A DNA stretch of 64,000 nucleotides from Limosilactobacillus reuteri (GTDB lineage Bacteria; Bacillota; Bacilli; Lactobacillales; Lactobacillaceae): NCBI RefSeq assembly GCF_034259105.1, contig NZ_CP139478.1, positions 2,010,925-2,074,924 on the forward strand. The letters are read 5' to 3'. Below, piece after piece: positions 1-9,013 of this stretch. The translations under genes and the position numbers were made by a program. Under the pieces are notes generated by a model. That model made no database searches. It was not told where the DNA came from and saw only the letters and a list, made by a program, of their open reading frames with translations. Positions within the stretch are counted from its first letter, which is position 1. Every line of letters starts with the position of its first letter.

Positions 1-1265
1 ATTATAAATATAATCATGTAACCCGCAAGAATAAGATGCGTATTCATGATAATTGGAAAGCTTTGAATACTTGTTTTTCCCACCGAAAACGCACCAAAAA
101 TTCTATTCATTCCTGTTGTTCCAGCAAAAATAAATAAACTTCCCCACATTACTAATTGGGAAATTATCCCCGCAATTGATGCATAGTAATAATTGACGAT
201 CGAAGAAATACTATAATTATGGGTTGCTTTCTCGTAGTCATCAATTGCTGTTTTACGTTCTGCACCAGCAAAGCTACGGATGATAAATACGCCAATAAAA
301 TATGTTGGCAACCAAAATGTTAAGAGAATTCCAATTGTTAGCATCACTAAATTAATTTGACAAGCCTTAAAATGGAATAAGTGGTGGGTTTGTTTTACCA
401 ATAATCCTCCAAAGACGAAAGCAAATAAGTAAGCAACAATTGTCCAAGAATACATTTTTGTGCCATACAAAATGTCAATAAAAACGGTACTATACAAGGT
501 CCAATACTGACCACAAGCACCATAAAGCATTATTCGTTGCCGTAAATGATTGGGATAATGAAGTAATCGCCGATGGTTTACAAGCAAGGCAAGGATCATC
601 GTAATGAGGAAGATCAATAAAAGAGCGGTTCCCCATTCAAGTGGTTTCCCAAAGCCTAAACTTCTCCCTAATCGCAATAGTAACATTGCGCCAAGCAAAA
701 TTAATGCTAGCAAGTAATTAGCCCAATGCAGACGAACTGGCAGCGGACGAATTGCATGGGGTGTTTCCCAAATTGATCTCATTACACAAAAGGTAATGAT
801 TAACATTAAAGCAAAACTAATTACTGGCTTCTTTATCCCCACAATTATCCCAAGCACAATCAAAACTATAATAACTTGAAAAAGCGGCTTAAGATGATCC
901 TGCTGGGGTAAGAGTCCTTGTTTTATTAATCGCCGCCGCTGACTTATTGCGGTTGGAAATAGTCGAGAAGCAATCCCCGCACCTACACCTGACAAATCTC
1001 AGAAGATTGGTTGAAATCCACCAAACATCCCTAAAAAGTAACCAATAATTCCACTATAAAGACCAATCCAAGCCAGCCGTTGATAATCATATTCTAAATC
1101 ACGGCAAAATAACAAAATTGTATGCCGGAAAGCATAGAAAATAGCGAAAGGCAAAGCACCAACAAAGACATCAGATTGCTCCTTAGTAAGAGAAATATAC
1201 AGCAGAAAAGGCATTAAATTTAATAATAAACTACAAACGCCAGTTAATTTTTTTAAGTTTTTCAT
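1..1265 (-). pseudogene. Polytopic membrane protein, interrupted by a nonsense codon and cut by the window edge
   Basis: Translation on the minus strand from the ATG at 1265 (ribosome site GAGGTAAT just upstream) gives a strongly hydrophobic protein with many membrane segments. An in-frame TGA lies at 999-1001. Past it the same frame stays open and membrane-like to base 3 (residues DLSGVGAGIASRLFP follow the stop), so this is one gene with a premature stop, most simply a TGG to TGA change (PIF[W]DLSG). The frame runs off the left edge, so the C-terminus is not seen. It starts 10 bp after an MFS transporter gene in the same direction and was probably co-transcribed with it. The family is uncertain: the number of helices would suit an MFS permease, but I see no decisive motif. 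A sequencing error at one base is the main alternative. Confidence 0.7.
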
Positions 1266-1275
1266 TTTATTACCT

Positions 1276-2451
1276 CTAATGCTGGTCAATTGCACTATTT
1301 AGTTTCTTTCGGTTTACTAGGAAAATAATAATAACTAACGGAATAATGAATAACATTACTGGATAAAAATACTTAACTGGCAACATGCTATCAATAATTC
1401 CCCCAATGATTGGTCCGAGCGTCATTCCAATGTCAAGACCGAGAAAGAATGTCGAACTTGCCAGACCTCGTTCATTATCTGGAGCTAGCATCATTGCTGT
1501 TGACTGACAAACGGAATAAATAATACCATAGCCAAATGCCATCCCAGCGGCCGCCAGCGCCATTTCAATATTATTTTTCATAATACTTAACATAATAAGA
1601 TAAAAGATTGTTGCGACCGTGCTTAAAATCAACCAGGGTTCAAAACGAACAGTATCAAATTGGGTCCGTAAGAATAACCGGCTAAGTAAAAGAACGACAG
1701 CATAAATTAAGAAATAAGCGCCGACAGCAATAGGTAAGTGACGTTGTTCAGCATATTCAACAATATCCGCCTGCGTTGCAAAATATGGGATAGCAAACAA
1801 AGCTGTTAAAAGGGCAACTGGAATAGCATCTCGCTGAATGATTTTAATATGGAGGCCACTTTGTTTTACAGAGTGGGCTACCGGTTGGGCGCGGTTACTG
1901 ACAAACTGTATCGTGACAACAACTAGTAAAGCCGATAATGCAGAAATCACCATTGCAGCTCGATACCCAATAACTTTATACAAGTTAATTGATACAGCGG
2001 GAGCACATGCCATTGCCAAAGCATTCATTAGTCCATAAAAACTCATTGCTTCGCCAACATGATTAAAGGAGACCAAATATGATAGCCAGGTTGTCATACA
2101 AACTGTACATAACACAAATCCTAATCCATTAACCAAACGACATATTAACAGGAAAGTACTATTAGGCGTTAATACATACCCTGCTACTCCAATAAAACAC
2201 AGTATTCCACCCCAAAAAGCTAATGAATATTTCGAAAAACGGTCAGTCAGATTACCAGCAATTGGTCGCAAAAACATTGAAACAATGCTCATCATTCCAA
2301 CGATTATTCCCGCAAAAGCACTTGATGCGCCTAAATCTTGAGCATAACCGTTAATCAATGGGTTACAGTACATATTACTAAACATAAAAAAGAATGATGC
2401 TGCCATTACGAGCACAACATCTTTCGTAAAAATCGATTTTTCCTTCGCCAT
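1276..2451 (-). CDS. MFS transporter (drug/metabolite efflux type)
   Basis: A 391-residue integral membrane protein with about 12 hydrophobic segments. The loop after helix 2 carries the MFS motif A-like stretch RPIAGNLTDRFSK (about residues 62-74), and helix 5 has a motif C-like GPIIGG-type sequence near the end of the second half. This is the usual layout of proton-driven exporters with no substrate predicted. I choose the ATG at 2451, preceded by TTGGAGAATTG, rather than the TTG one codon upstream. The membrane-protein pseudogene follows 10 bp downstream, so the two form an operon. Substrate cannot be read from the sequence. Confidence 0.85.
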   Translation of the reverse strand: MAKEKSIFTKDVVLVMAASFFFMFSNMYCNPLINGYAQDLGASSAFAGIIVGMMSIVSMFLRPIAGNLTDRFSKYSLAFWGGILCFIGVAGYVLTPNSTFLLICRLVNGLGFVLCTVCMTTWLSYLVSFNHVGEAMSFYGLMNALAMACAPAVSINLYKVIGYRAAMVISALSALLVVVTIQFVSNRAQPVAHSVKQSGLHIKIIQRDAIPVALLTALFAIPYFATQADIVEYAEQRHLPIAVGAYFLIYAVVLLLSRLFLRTQFDTVRFEPWLILSTVATIFYLIMLSIMKNNIEMALAAAGMAFGYGIIYSVCQSTAMMLAPDNERGLASSTFFLGLDIGMTLGPIIGGIIDSMLPVKYFYPVMLFIIPLVIIIFLVNRKKLNSAIDQH

Positions 2452-2540
2452 CAATTCTCCAACTTTCTTTGCGTAAATTTAATTAAATTCTAATTACTAT
2501 CATACAACTATTTGAGGAAGTTAAATGATTTCCCAGGAAA

Positions 2541-2575
2541 TAAATAAAGAGATTGGGTTTTGTTTCCCAACCTCT
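2541..2575 (-). terminator. Rho-independent terminator of the PepC-like gene
   Basis: On the minus strand AGAGGTTGGG (2575-2566) pairs with CCCAATCTCT (2557-2548) around a short AAACAAAA loop. A T-rich run follows toward 2541. It lies 26 bp beyond the stop of the aminopeptidase gene. Confidence 0.8.
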
Positions 2576-2600
2576 CCGTGTGTACTTCACTATTTATATT

Positions 2601-3923
2601 TTACTGCAAAGAATCCCAAGCTGGTAGAGTAACGGGTTCACTTTCAGCTACTTTCTTTACTCGATCGCTAAGGTACTTCTTATTAATAACAGCTTCATAA
2701 GTATACTCTTCAAACCAATCTTGGGTCATTACAAAGTATCCGTTATCGCCATTATCTTTACCCCAACTGTTTTCAATCTTCCATCGTGTAGGTTGATCAT
2801 TTACCATATCAAAGCCTGTTAATGTCATCGCATGAGAAACAACGGCTTGCTTAGTTTCCAAACGGTGCTTCTTATCCATTACAAAATCAACATCAAGCAA
2901 TTCTTCTCGATGATATAATTTTGCATCCATCAAGCCGCGCTTACGGTCCATTTGTTGAAGAACATCATTCCCAACCCAAACTGTTTCACCAGCTTGCAAT
3001 TGTTTGATGGCTCCTTCTTGTAGTTCTGCAAAAGGAACATTAACAAATTTAATTGGCAAACCATCAACCACACTATCTTGAGCTGGCATTAAATAACTCC
3101 GATCCATTTCATGATCAGGAGCGTTAGTAACTACAACATAGTCACTTAAGTTTGTATCAAAGTATTCATGATAGAACTTTAATGGCGTTAAGCCAAGAAC
3201 TTGGTGGAACTTTTTATCATCATCTCGATATTCAAGATCAAATTTTGCAGGTGGTTCACCAAATGAGTAAGCCGCAATCTTATAAACGTCACCCATCATT
3301 CGTTCTTGTGCTTCCTGTAATTCCGCTGCACTGGCATTAGTTTGCACCATTGCACGTAATTCAATTGCATCTTTGCGCATTAAACTATCAAATACTTCGG
3401 CCACATCTGAGGTATCCTTTGTATTATGCGTGTCAGGCATTACATATTCTGGAACAACACCATATTTTTCGATAATAGAAGCGGCATTCGCCCATTGTCC
3501 ACCATCATTTAATGCGAAACTAAGATAGAAATCAACGGTTCGATCATGCAAGGGCTTATCAGCAGTTGCAATAATCTTTTGGAAAAACATATTTGCCCGC
3601 TCAATTCGGTCCCAGAAAAACAGATAATTTTGTGACAATTCAAAGTCCTTGAACTTATATTTTGTCGCAAACTTATGACGTAATGTGTTTAACGCTGCAA
3701 AAGACCAGCAACGCCCACTATGACGCTGGTTGGTTGGCTTACCTGTCTTAATTTCATAAGAAAATGCTCGATGAAGACGTTCACTTGCCGTTGGATCTTC
3801 ACTCGCAGCTTTAATCCCATTTTTTTGTATTGCCCGGGCAATAATTTCTGCATCTTTACGTGAATGAAATTCTTTCTTTAATTTTTCAACCATTTTTGAG
3901 GTTAAATCGTGTTCTTTAGTCAC
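2601..3923 (-). CDS. pepC: C1B cysteine aminopeptidase, PepC/bleomycin hydrolase family
   Basis: The protein has 440 residues, the normal length for lactobacillal PepC/PepG/PepW. All catalytic positions are visible: Gln66 and Cys72 in NQRHSGRCWSF, His364 in SHAMTLTGFD, and Asn385 in ENSWGKDNGDNGYF. Members of this family are cytoplasmic hexamers that remove N-terminal residues from peptides produced by casein or host-protein degradation. There is no signal peptide. The gene is monocistronic, with its own terminator at 2541-2575. The exact paralogue (PepC, PepG, PepE or PepW type) cannot be fixed without alignment, so the symbol denotes the family. Confidence 0.9.
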   Translation of the reverse strand: MTKEHDLTSKMVEKLKKEFHSRKDAEIIARAIQKNGIKAASEDPTASERLHRAFSYEIKTGKPTNQRHSGRCWSFAALNTLRHKFATKYKFKDFELSQNYLFFWDRIERANMFFQKIIATADKPLHDRTVDFYLSFALNDGGQWANAASIIEKYGVVPEYVMPDTHNTKDTSDVAEVFDSLMRKDAIELRAMVQTNASAAELQEAQERMMGDVYKIAAYSFGEPPAKFDLEYRDDDKKFHQVLGLTPLKFYHEYFDTNLSDYVVVTNAPDHEMDRSYLMPAQDSVVDGLPIKFVNVPFAELQEGAIKQLQAGETVWVGNDVLQQMDRKRGLMDAKLYHREELLDVDFVMDKKHRLETKQAVVSHAMTLTGFDMVNDQPTRWKIENSWGKDNGDNGYFVMTQDWFEEYTYEAVINKKYLSDRVKKVAESEPVTLPAWDSLQ

Positions 3924-4127
3924 AATAAATCCCTTCTTTGCCTAAAATTCTAAAATGACTTATACATTATTAATGATACCGCATTTTAGGCAAAATTATT
4001 GAATTAAAGCTTGGAATCATCATCCTTTACTGCTTACAAAAAATTAGTTAAAATTATATGTAATAGGTCACTTTTAATTATAAATTGGAGAAACTGCGTT
4101 AAAATTCATCTAGGAGTTCGATTAGTT

Positions 4128-4769
4128 ATGAAGAAAGTATTTGTTGTCGGCGGTTCCGGCCGTGTTGCTACTGACTTAATTAAAGATTTAGTTGCTACCG
4201 GTAATGAAGTTACAGCTGGTACTCGCCATCCGGAAAAAGTTATTAAGTTAAACCACGTTACTGCTGTTGAATTGAACCTACATGATAGCGTTGAAAAAAT
4301 CGCTGAATTAATAAAAGGCATGGATGCAGTTTACTTTGTTGCCGGATCACGTGGTAAAGATTTACTGCAAACTGATGCGATGGGGGCAGTTAAAACAATG
4401 CAGGCTGCCGAAAAAGATGGCATTAAACGTTACATTATGTTAAGTTCGCTCTATGCTCTACAACCTGAAATGTGGTCAAAAGCTCCATCACTAGCCTCAA
4501 TCATGGACTACAATATTGCCAAGTTCTTCGCTGATAATTATCTTATCTCAAATACGAACCTTGACTACACTATCCTTCAACCCGCTAGCTTAACTGATGA
4601 ACCGGGGACTGGTAAAATTCAAATTGGTGAAGGTTCTGCAACCTCTAATCCGATTCCAGATGTTGCCCAGACCTTAGCTGATATCCTACAACACGATAAT
4701 ACAATCGGTCATGTTATCATGATGCGGAGTGGCGATACGCCGATTGAAGAAGCACTAGATCAAATTTGA
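4128..4769 (+). CDS. NAD(P)-binding oxidoreductase, atypical SDR/NmrA-like
   Basis: A 213-residue Rossmann protein beginning MKKVFVVGGSGRV, with the dinucleotide-binding glycines at residues 8-11. I take the ATG at 4128, which has AGGAG at 4112-4116; an upstream in-frame ATG would add 39 residues of unlikely sequence. YxxxK is present in the form MDYNIAKFFAD, as in extended/atypical SDR proteins, and the TILQPASLTDEPGTG segment is typical of the NAD(P)H-binding family related to YwnB/CsbB-type proteins. Substrate is unknown. No operon partner is evident; pepN follows after 145 bp with its own promoter-like -10 (TATAAT at 4873-4878). Confidence 0.8.
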   Translation: MKKVFVVGGSGRVATDLIKDLVATGNEVTAGTRHPEKVIKLNHVTAVELNLHDSVEKIAELIKGMDAVYFVAGSRGKDLLQTDAMGAVKTMQAAEKDGIKRYIMLSSLYALQPEMWSKAPSLASIMDYNIAKFFADNYLISNTNLDYTILQPASLTDEPGTGKIQIGEGSATSNPIPDVAQTLADILQHDNTIGHVIMMRSGDTPIEEALDQI

Positions 4770-4914
4770 TTTTTTACAGGTTGTTGATCAGTCACAACAA
4801 GATATGGCTGGTCTGCAACTTTTTTCTATTCCAAAATCAGGTAATAGTTTAGCTAATTCTTCTCATCAGCCGTATAATAAACATTAAAAACAAATTAAGA
4901 AGGGAATCTTTTAC

Positions 4915-7446
4915 ATGGCAAAACTCGAACGCTTTTATAATACTTTCCAACCTGACCATTATGATGTTTTTATCGATATTAATCGAGCAAAGAAAACCAT
5001 TAATGGAAAAACAACTATCACTGGTAACGCAACTGATCCTCAAATTGCAATTAATCAAAAGAATTTGCAGGTCACCAGCGTTCAAGCAGACGGTCAAGAA
5101 TTAGACTTTAAGATTGATAATGATGCCGAGGCAGTTCGGATTACCCTTCCGCAAACTGGTAAAGTAACTTTTACTGTAACGTATAATACTAAGTTAACTG
5201 ATTCGATGATGGGAATTTATCCCTCATACTATGAGGTTGATGGGGAGAAAAAGCAGATTATTGGAACTCAATTTGAAACAACTTTTGCGCGGCAAGCTTT
5301 CCCCTGTGTCGATGAACCAGAGGCTAAAGCTACCTTCAGTCTAGCAATTAAATTTGATGAGCATCCTGGCGAAACCATTATCGCTAATATGCCAGAAGAT
5401 CATGTTGAAAATGGCATCCACTACTTTGAACCAACTGTGCGAATGTCCACTTATCTTGTTGCCTTTGCATTTGGAGAACTCCAAAGTAAAATTACTGAGA
5501 CAAAGGGTGGCGTTAAAGTAGGGGTATTCGCAACGAAAGCGCACCAACCAAAGGAACTTGATTTTGCATTAGATATCGCTAAGCGGGCAATCGAATTTTA
5601 CGAGGAATTCTATCAAACTCCGTACCCTCTTCCACACTCATGGCAGTTAGCTTTACCTGATTTTTCTGCCGGTGCAATGGAAAACTGGGGATTGGTAACC
5701 TACCGTGAAGCTTACTTATTACTCGATCCAGATAATACTTCCCTTGAAATGAAACAATTAGTTGCAACTGTCATCACACACGAACTAGCTCATCAGTGGT
5801 TTGGTGATCTTGTGACAATGAAGTGGTGGGATGACTTATGGCTTAATGAAAGTTTTGCTAATATGATGGAATATGTTGCCGTGGATGCTCTCCAGCCTGA
5901 CTGGCACATTTGGGAACTTTTCCAAACCTCGGAAGCCCCAATGGCATTACAACGAGATGCAACTGATGGCGTTCAATCCGTTCATGTTGATGTTAACAAT
6001 CCAGCCGAAATTGATGCCCTATTCGATGGTGCGATTGTTTATGCCAAAGGATCGCGAATGTTAGTAATGGTCCGGGCACTTTTAGGTGACAAAGCGTTAC
6101 GAGAAGGCCTTAAGAATTATTTTGCTGCTCACAAATACAGTAATGCAACCGGAGCTGACTTATGGAAAGCTCTTGGCGATGCATCAGGGCTTAATATTGG
6201 AAAGATCATGAATTCATGGCTTGAACAACCAGGTTATCCTGTTGTAACAGCAAAAATTAATGATGATGGCGACTTAGTACTATCACAAAAGCAATTCTTC
6301 ATTGGTGACGGTAAAGATGTTGATCGGCAATGGCAAATCCCGCTTAATAGTAACTATGATGAAGCTCCACAAATTATGGCTGAACAAGAACTCAACCTTG
6401 GCAATTATCAAGCATTACGTGATAAGAATGATCAACCATTCCGGCTAAATCTCGGTAATAATTCACACTTCATCGTAAAATATGACGATACGCTGCTAAA
6501 CGATATTTTAGATCACGCTGATGAATTAGACCCGATCGCCCAGCGCCAACTTCTTCAGGATCTGCGGTTACTTGCTCAAGGACAACAAGTATCTTATGCG
6601 TCATTAATTCCATTATTAAAGCAATTTAAAGATAGTACTTCTGCCATTGTTAACGCTGAACTATACCAAATTGCTAATAGCCTTAAAATGTTTGCTAAGC
6701 CTGATTCTCCTGCTGAACAAGAACTTCGACAATTCTTTGATTTATTAAGCAAGGATCAGGTAAAACGGCTTGGTTGGTTGCCTAAAGATGGTGAAAGCAA
6801 TGACGATCAATTAACGCGCCTTTACATTCTTAGTGCTTCACTATTTGCACGCAATAATGATTCAATTACTCAAGCTCACCAAATCTTCACCGAAAATCAA
6901 GATAAATTAGAGTCCCTTTCGGCGGATATTCGTGGGTTGGTTCTTAAAAATGAAGTTCAAAACTTCGGGAGTGCTGAATTATTCGATAAATTGATCAAAG
7001 CTTACCAACAAACGGCGGACGCAAGCTTTAAACAAGACTTGCGAATGGCAATACCAAATACAACTGATCCAGCATTAATCGCAAAAGTTGTTAGTTACTT
7101 TGAAGATGCTGACGTCATTAAGCCACAAGATTTACGAGCATGGTATCGTGGTCTTCTTGCCAATAAAGCAGGTCAACAAGCTGCCTGGAATTGGCTTCGT
7201 GATGAATGGCAATGGTTAAATGACACAGTTGGTGGCGATATGGAATTTGCTACCTTTATCACTGTCACTGCCAGCGTTTTCCATACTCCGGAACGATTGA
7301 ACGAATTTAAGGATTTCTTTGAACCGAAACTTAATACACCAGGTTTAACCCGGGAAATTAAAATGGACATTAGTGTAATTGAAAGCAAAGTCAATTTAAT
7401 TAACAAAGAGCAAACAGCAGTTAATGATGCAATCGCTCAACAATAA
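4915..7446 (+). CDS. pepN: Aminopeptidase N (lysyl aminopeptidase), M1 family
   Basis: The protein has 843 residues, the standard length for lactic acid bacterial PepN. The exopeptidase motif GAMENWG lies around residue 253. The zinc site HELAHQ is at about 289-294, and the third ligand Glu is in LNESFAN about 18 residues further on. PepN is a cytoplasmic zinc metallo-aminopeptidase with broad specificity, important for releasing amino acids from imported peptides. The start ATG at 4915 is preceded by AGAAGGGAA. TATAAT at 4873-4878 is a plausible -10, with no convincing -35. The C-terminal ERAP1-like helical domain is complete, and I see no damage. Confidence 0.95.
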   Translation: MAKLERFYNTFQPDHYDVFIDINRAKKTINGKTTITGNATDPQIAINQKNLQVTSVQADGQELDFKIDNDAEAVRITLPQTGKVTFTVTYNTKLTDSMMGIYPSYYEVDGEKKQIIGTQFETTFARQAFPCVDEPEAKATFSLAIKFDEHPGETIIANMPEDHVENGIHYFEPTVRMSTYLVAFAFGELQSKITETKGGVKVGVFATKAHQPKELDFALDIAKRAIEFYEEFYQTPYPLPHSWQLALPDFSAGAMENWGLVTYREAYLLLDPDNTSLEMKQLVATVITHELAHQWFGDLVTMKWWDDLWLNESFANMMEYVAVDALQPDWHIWELFQTSEAPMALQRDATDGVQSVHVDVNNPAEIDALFDGAIVYAKGSRMLVMVRALLGDKALREGLKNYFAAHKYSNATGADLWKALGDASGLNIGKIMNSWLEQPGYPVVTAKINDDGDLVLSQKQFFIGDGKDVDRQWQIPLNSNYDEAPQIMAEQELNLGNYQALRDKNDQPFRLNLGNNSHFIVKYDDTLLNDILDHADELDPIAQRQLLQDLRLLAQGQQVSYASLIPLLKQFKDSTSAIVNAELYQIANSLKMFAKPDSPAEQELRQFFDLLSKDQVKRLGWLPKDGESNDDQLTRLYILSASLFARNNDSITQAHQIFTENQDKLESLSADIRGLVLKNEVQNFGSAELFDKLIKAYQQTADASFKQDLRMAIPNTTDPALIAKVVSYFEDADVIKPQDLRAWYRGLLANKAGQQAAWNWLRDEWQWLNDTVGGDMEFATFITVTASVFHTPERLNEFKDFFEPKLNTPGLTREIKMDISVIESKVNLINKEQTAVNDAIAQQ

Positions 7447-7539
7447 CGAAATTTTACTTGATGCAAGCGATAGTAATTTTCGCTTATTTTGTTGATTCAT
7501 ATTTATATTTAGCATATATTACTACTGTTGGGGTAGGAA

Positions 7540-7679
7540 TCTCAGAGTTATTGTCTAACGGAACGGAATGTGAACGTTAGAAGGAGGCTAATAACTAGCT
7601 GCTTTGTTATTCCGCATTCACCATGAACGGAAACGTCAATGTGTTCCCTAACAAAATTTTTAAAAGGGAGTGGATTGAT
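7540..7679 (+). promoter_or_regulatory. Structured leader upstream of folT-like gene; possible folate-sensing riboswitch
   Basis: A transcribed leader of at least 140 nt precedes the S-component gene. CTAACG (7555-7560) pairs with CGTTAG (7574-7579), and flanking GTTAT/ATAAC can extend this into a longer closed stem. TCCCT at 7645-7649 is complementary to AGGGA at 7666-7670, which overlaps the ribosome-binding site, so the leader can hide the translation start. ATTCCGCATTCAC is partly complementary to GGAATGTGAA earlier in the leader, giving a possible alternative fold. THF riboswitches are known upstream of folT in lactobacilli, but I could not match the consensus by eye, so the ligand is inference. 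Confidence 0.4.
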
Positions 7680-8237
7680 ATGTCTACGTTATCATTTGCT
7701 GGACCGCGTTTTACGACAAAGAATTTAACTTTAGCTGCTATGTTAGTCGCACTGCAGGTAATCTTAAATAAACTTTCAATTGGAGATCCAGCGGTTTTAA
7801 AGTTTAGTTTCGGTTTCATTGCCACCGCACTTATTGGCTATTGCCTTGGTCCATGGATTGGTGGTTGGTCAATGGTCGTATCGGATATCATAAGTAATAC
7901 TATTTTGAACTCAGGAAGCCTGTTCTTTCCCGGCTTTACTCTCTCAGCATTTATCTCTGGTGTAATTGCAGGCATGTTTCTATACCAACAACGGATAAGC
8001 TGGCAACGAATTTTAATATATGAGTTTTTCCAAATTCTTCTTACTAATGTTATCGGAACAACCTTATGGCTTTACCTTATGAGCTTAAGTTCTAGTAGTA
8101 GCAGCCATACTTTCGTGGCGCTCCTCTTCATCCGTTTACCAAAAGAGCTAATTACTTGGCCGATTGAAACTTTACTCGTGCTGATTATTCTGCGTCAAAT
8201 ATCACAACTAAATTTAATTCAAAAAAATCATGATTAG
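7680..8237 (+). CDS. folT: ECF transporter S component, folate type (FolT-like)
   Basis: A 185-residue membrane protein with about six helices. It begins MSTLSFAGPRFTTKNLTLAAML and contains LSIGDPAVLKFSFGFIATALIGY followed by LGPWIGG, the pattern of FolT-family S components. These bind folate and dock on the shared EcfAA'T energy-coupling module, which is encoded elsewhere. I choose the ATG at 7680 with AAGGGAGT upstream; an earlier in-frame ATG at 7623 has no ribosome site. The stop overlaps the start of the following GNAT gene, so they are co-transcribed. Ligand assignment rests on family resemblance only; another vitamin or related compound is possible. Confidence 0.7.
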   Translation: MSTLSFAGPRFTTKNLTLAAMLVALQVILNKLSIGDPAVLKFSFGFIATALIGYCLGPWIGGWSMVVSDIISNTILNSGSLFFPGFTLSAFISGVIAGMFLYQQRISWQRILIYEFFQILLTNVIGTTLWLYLMSLSSSSSSHTFVALLFIRLPKELITWPIETLLVLIILRQISQLNLIQKNHD

Positions 8238-8637
8238 AAAAATGAAATCAACTGATATCAATAGAGTGATGGATATTTGGTTATCTACTAATCTAGAGGC
8301 TCACCCTTTTATTGACCCCAATTATTGGTATCAAAATTTATCAAATGTTCAAAATGCGATTCAACAAGCAGAAGTTTATTGTTCAGTAGCTGCCAATAAT
8401 CATCTTCAAGGATTTATTGGCCTGCAAGAAAATTATATTGCTGGTTTATTTATCGCAAAAGAGTATCAATCACAGCATCTTGGTACTAATCTACTAAATG
8501 TTGTTAAAGAAAAACATCAACAGCTCATTTTAGATGTATATTTAGAAAACCAGCGTGCTATTAAGTTTTACCAACAAAACGGTTTTCAGATTACTAACCA
8601 TAATAATTTAGAAGCCAAGATGACCTGGTTAAAATAA
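8230..8637 (+). CDS. GNAT family N-acetyltransferase
   Basis: A 135-residue protein with the GNAT fold. FIAKEYQSQHLGTNLL (about residues 77-92) contains the Q-x-x-G acetyl-CoA loop, and the C-terminal ENQRAIKFYQQNGFQI is the classic motif B ending. Its ATG at 8230 lies inside the end of the folT-like gene (8 bp overlap), so translation is likely coupled. The acceptor substrate is not predictable. It is complete, without frame damage. Confidence 0.85.
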   Translation: MIRKMKSTDINRVMDIWLSTNLEAHPFIDPNYWYQNLSNVQNAIQQAEVYCSVAANNHLQGFIGLQENYIAGLFIAKEYQSQHLGTNLLNVVKEKHQQLILDVYLENQRAIKFYQQNGFQITNHNNLEAKMTWLK

Positions 8638-8653
8638 ATTATTTAAAAAAGTA

Positions 8654-8681
8654 TTGCATTTTAAATGAATTAGGTTAAAAT
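8654..8681 (+). promoter_or_regulatory. Promoter of the Asn T-box / asnA-asnS transcript
   Basis: TTGCAT (8654-8659) and TAAAAT (8676-8681) are separated by 16 bp. They sit about 20-30 bp upstream of the first T-box helix, so they suit a SigA promoter for the leader. Confidence 0.7.
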
Positions 8682-8694
8682 ACAATTAACAAAA

Positions 8695-8978
8695 TAAAAA
8701 AAGCGATGAGAAAGAAGAGTAACTAGTTGTATTCGTTCAGTGAACTGGTGGTAGTGAGAAACCAGTCGACCCTACGCTAGTGAATAACACTTTCGCGAGT
8801 GCTGCCAACCCAAATAAGTTTACTTAAAGTAGGCTTGGCCGGATCCGGACCGTTACCTCACCGGCAGAGCATGATGTGCTCTTGAGGAGGCCTAGTTTTA
8901 TACTAGACAATTTGGGTGGTACCGCGGAAAAAAGCCTTTCGTCCCTTGATTATAAGGGGAACGAAGGGCTTTTTTAAT
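8695..8978 (+). promoter_or_regulatory. T-box riboswitch, Asn specifier (AAC), controlling asnA-asnS
   Basis: The T-box sequence GGGTGGTACCGCG is at 8914-8926. It is followed by a strong terminator (about 8932-8977, AAGCC..TTCGT pairing with ACGAAGGGCTT, then T6). Stem I starts with GAAAG-AAG-AGTA (from about 8710), and its partner strand reads GAATAACA-CTTTC. The loop-E AGTA/GAA pair places the codon AAC at 8786-8788, directly before the closing CTTTC. Uncharged tRNA-Asn would bind AAC and the T-box bulge and favour the antiterminator, raising asnA-asnS expression. The downstream genes both concern asparagine, which supports the reading. Confidence 0.92.
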
Positions 8979-9013
8979 TCATTCCTAAATATATTATTTG
9001 AGGAGTGTCTATT

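Noticed and set aside
999..1001. Selenocysteine or stop readthrough at TGA 999
   Set aside because: No SECIS-like structure was seen, the position suits Trp, and other genes in the window show the same kind of nonsense lesion.
4780..4850. TTGTTG/CAACAA hairpin between the SDR gene and pepN as a terminator
   Set aside because: The stem is short and AT-rich, and no T-run follows it directly, so it cannot be called a terminator.
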